Assembly (NCBI GenBank): GCA_000173115.1
Contig: ABVW01000001.1
Location: 248,001 to 312,000, forward strand
Length of the DNA stretch: 64,000 nucleotides
Source of the DNA: Flavobacteria bacterium MS024-3C
GTDB taxonomy: Bacteria; Bacteroidota; Bacteroidia; Flavobacteriales; Flavobacteriaceae
Direction: 5' to 3'
Positions 63,154 to 64,000 of the stretch are shown here, in pieces. The translations under genes were made by a program, and so were the position numbers. Under the pieces are notes generated by a model that was given only the letters and a program-made list of their open reading frames with translations, did no database searches and had not been told where the DNA came from. Each line of letters starts with the position of its first letter. Position 1 is the first letter of the stretch.

Positions 63154-64000
63154 TTAATTGGTCGCTATAGCGTCTAAAGATTGACTGCTAAAATTTATAT
63201 TATCTATTTGCTCTTTTTTGGGAGCAATCTCTACTAAGTAAGTGTTTAAAATACTTTTTGGCAATGGTTCTGCAGCAGGAAGCTTTTCCCTTAAAGGATC
63301 TACTTGTCTGCCATTTTTCCAAAACCTATAGCACACATGGGGTCCTGAGGTATTTCCTGTCATTCCAACCCATCCAATGACGTCTCCTTGTTTTACATAG
63401 TCTCCCTTCTTTACTTTCTGGGATTTCATGTGTAAGTATTGGGTACTGTATACATTGTTGTGCTTAATCTTCACGTATTTACCATTGCCTCCCCTTCTGG
63501 TAGACTCTACTACCCTTCCATTAGCGGTAGCCAATATCTCTGTGCCTACTGCTGCTTTATAGTCTGTCCCTTTATGAGGGCGCACCTTATTACCGTAAAA
63601 AGCAATTTTCCTTTTTAGATTGTATCTAGAACTAATTTTAGCAAAATTAACTGGGGCTCTTAAAAAAGCCCTCCTGAGGTTATTGCCATTTTCGTCAAAG
63701 TACTCTACTATTTTATTCACCGTATCCGGCATGTGCCTAAAAGCGTAAAAGGGTTTCCCATTATGTTCAAAATAAGCAGATTCTATAGGTCCTGCACCAG
63801 CGTAAATAGTGTCGTTTATAAACTTTTCTTTATAAACAACCTTAAACTTATCTCCTTTTTGAAGGCTAAAAAAATCAATGGTCCAAGCGTAAATAACAGA
63901 TAGATTATTGGTTACTTCATAGTCAATTCCTTGATCTAAGATGGCCTCGGACAAAGATGATGTAATTACGCCTGAGGCTTCTCTTGTGACATACTTAACG
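63154..64000 (-). CDS. M23 family (LytM-type) metallopeptidase, N-terminus cut by the window edge
   Basis: The visible 282 codons stay open to position 64000, so the true start lies beyond the window. The apparent TTG start at 63954 is internal. A LysM-like or OapA-type N-terminal part (DYEVTNNLSVIYAWTIDFFS, GDKFKVVYKEKF) precedes a LytM domain with the first zinc motif HKGTD and YLHMKSQKVKKGDYVKQGD. The second motif reads GPHVCYRFW, with Cys where the usual HxH has its second His. It is probably a periplasmic or secreted peptidoglycan hydrolase or its regulator, cotranscribed with pgi. Confidence 0.88.
   Translation of the reverse strand, partial: VKYVTREASGVITSSLSEAILDQGIDYEVTNNLSVIYAWTIDFFSLQKGDKFKVVYKEKFINDTIYAGAGPIESAYFEHNGKPFYAFRHMPDTVNKIVEYFDENGNNLRRAFLRAPVNFAKISSRYNLKRKIAFYGNKVRPHKGTDYKAAVGTEILATANGRVVESTRRGGNGKYVKIKHNNVYSTQYLHMKSQKVKKGDYVKQGDVIGWVGMTGNTSGPHVCYRFWKNGRQVDPLREKLPAAEPLPKSILNTYLVEIAPKKEQIDNINFSSQSLDAIATN

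Overview
This 64 kb window is chromosomal DNA from a member of the Bacteroidota, most likely a (probably marine) Flavobacteriaceae. The sequence signs are: gldD and gldE gliding genes; four TonB-dependent receptors, two with the N-terminal carboxypeptidase-like domain typical of the phylum; lipoprotein signal peptides; DUF3098, DUF3127, DUF4270 and DUF4301 proteins; an L21 with a C-terminal extension; few Shine-Dalgarno sequences; and many promoters of the Bacteroidota type (TTTG, about 19 bp, TAnnTTTG). Genes are dense, both strands are used about equally, and no gap without a gene exceeds 300 bp. I see no rRNA, tRNA, CRISPR array, insertion sequence, prophage or integrase.

Layout. 1-6.7 kb: hemD, a saccharopine dehydrogenase-like gene, an Lrp/AsnC regulator, a YugP-type zinc peptidase, a SemiSWEET transporter and leuS (frameshifted). 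6.9-14.8 kb: the run ftsX, DUF3098, uppP, truB and a TonB-like protein, then a thioredoxin-fold protein, tag, DUF3127, a histidine kinase, a HIT protein, greA and a Rieske-like lipoprotein. 14.9-20.7 kb: a vitamin-uptake region with a TonB-dependent receptor behind a clear TPP riboswitch, next to an operon of phosphopantetheinyl transferase, PnuC-type transporter, NadR-like P-loop kinase and DUF4301. 20.8-27.3 kb: ahcY, rplU-rpmA, two M16 peptidase genes and a small lipoprotein. 27.4-33.6 kb: mutY, ssb, gldE, gldD, then HU, a 29-residue COX24/AURKAIP1-like protein, RNase G and recX. 33.7-43.6 kb: a membrane glycosyltransferase, a BtuB-like receptor, atpDC, and a TonB receptor plus SGNH-hydrolase lipoprotein pair. 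43.7-51.9 kb: glgA-like, DUF4270 and glmS on one strand, panC, panD, a flippase-like protein and radA on the other. 52-64 kb: aldo/keto reductase, xth, glyS, an Ig-like lipoprotein, a nitrilase-family amidase, a small membrane protein, a large TonB receptor, pgi and an M23 peptidase cut by the window edge.

How the genes fit together. Most are housekeeping: translation, cell envelope, ATP synthesis, repair and cofactors. The most suggestive system is the 14.9-20.7 kb block, where an outer-membrane receptor under thiamine pyrophosphate control sits beside an inner-membrane PnuC-type transporter, a small-molecule kinase, and DUF4301, whose motifs resemble UDP-sugar pyrophosphorylases. RNA-level control also recurs. 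Predicted 5'-terminal hairpins lie at the transcription starts of rplU, greA and atpD, and a UUCG-capped hairpin sits just before the RNase G start codon.

Three genes (leuS, the TPP-linked receptor and the second M16 peptidase) are each broken by what looks like one missing base. Because leuS is essential, I favour sequencing or assembly errors over real pseudogenes.
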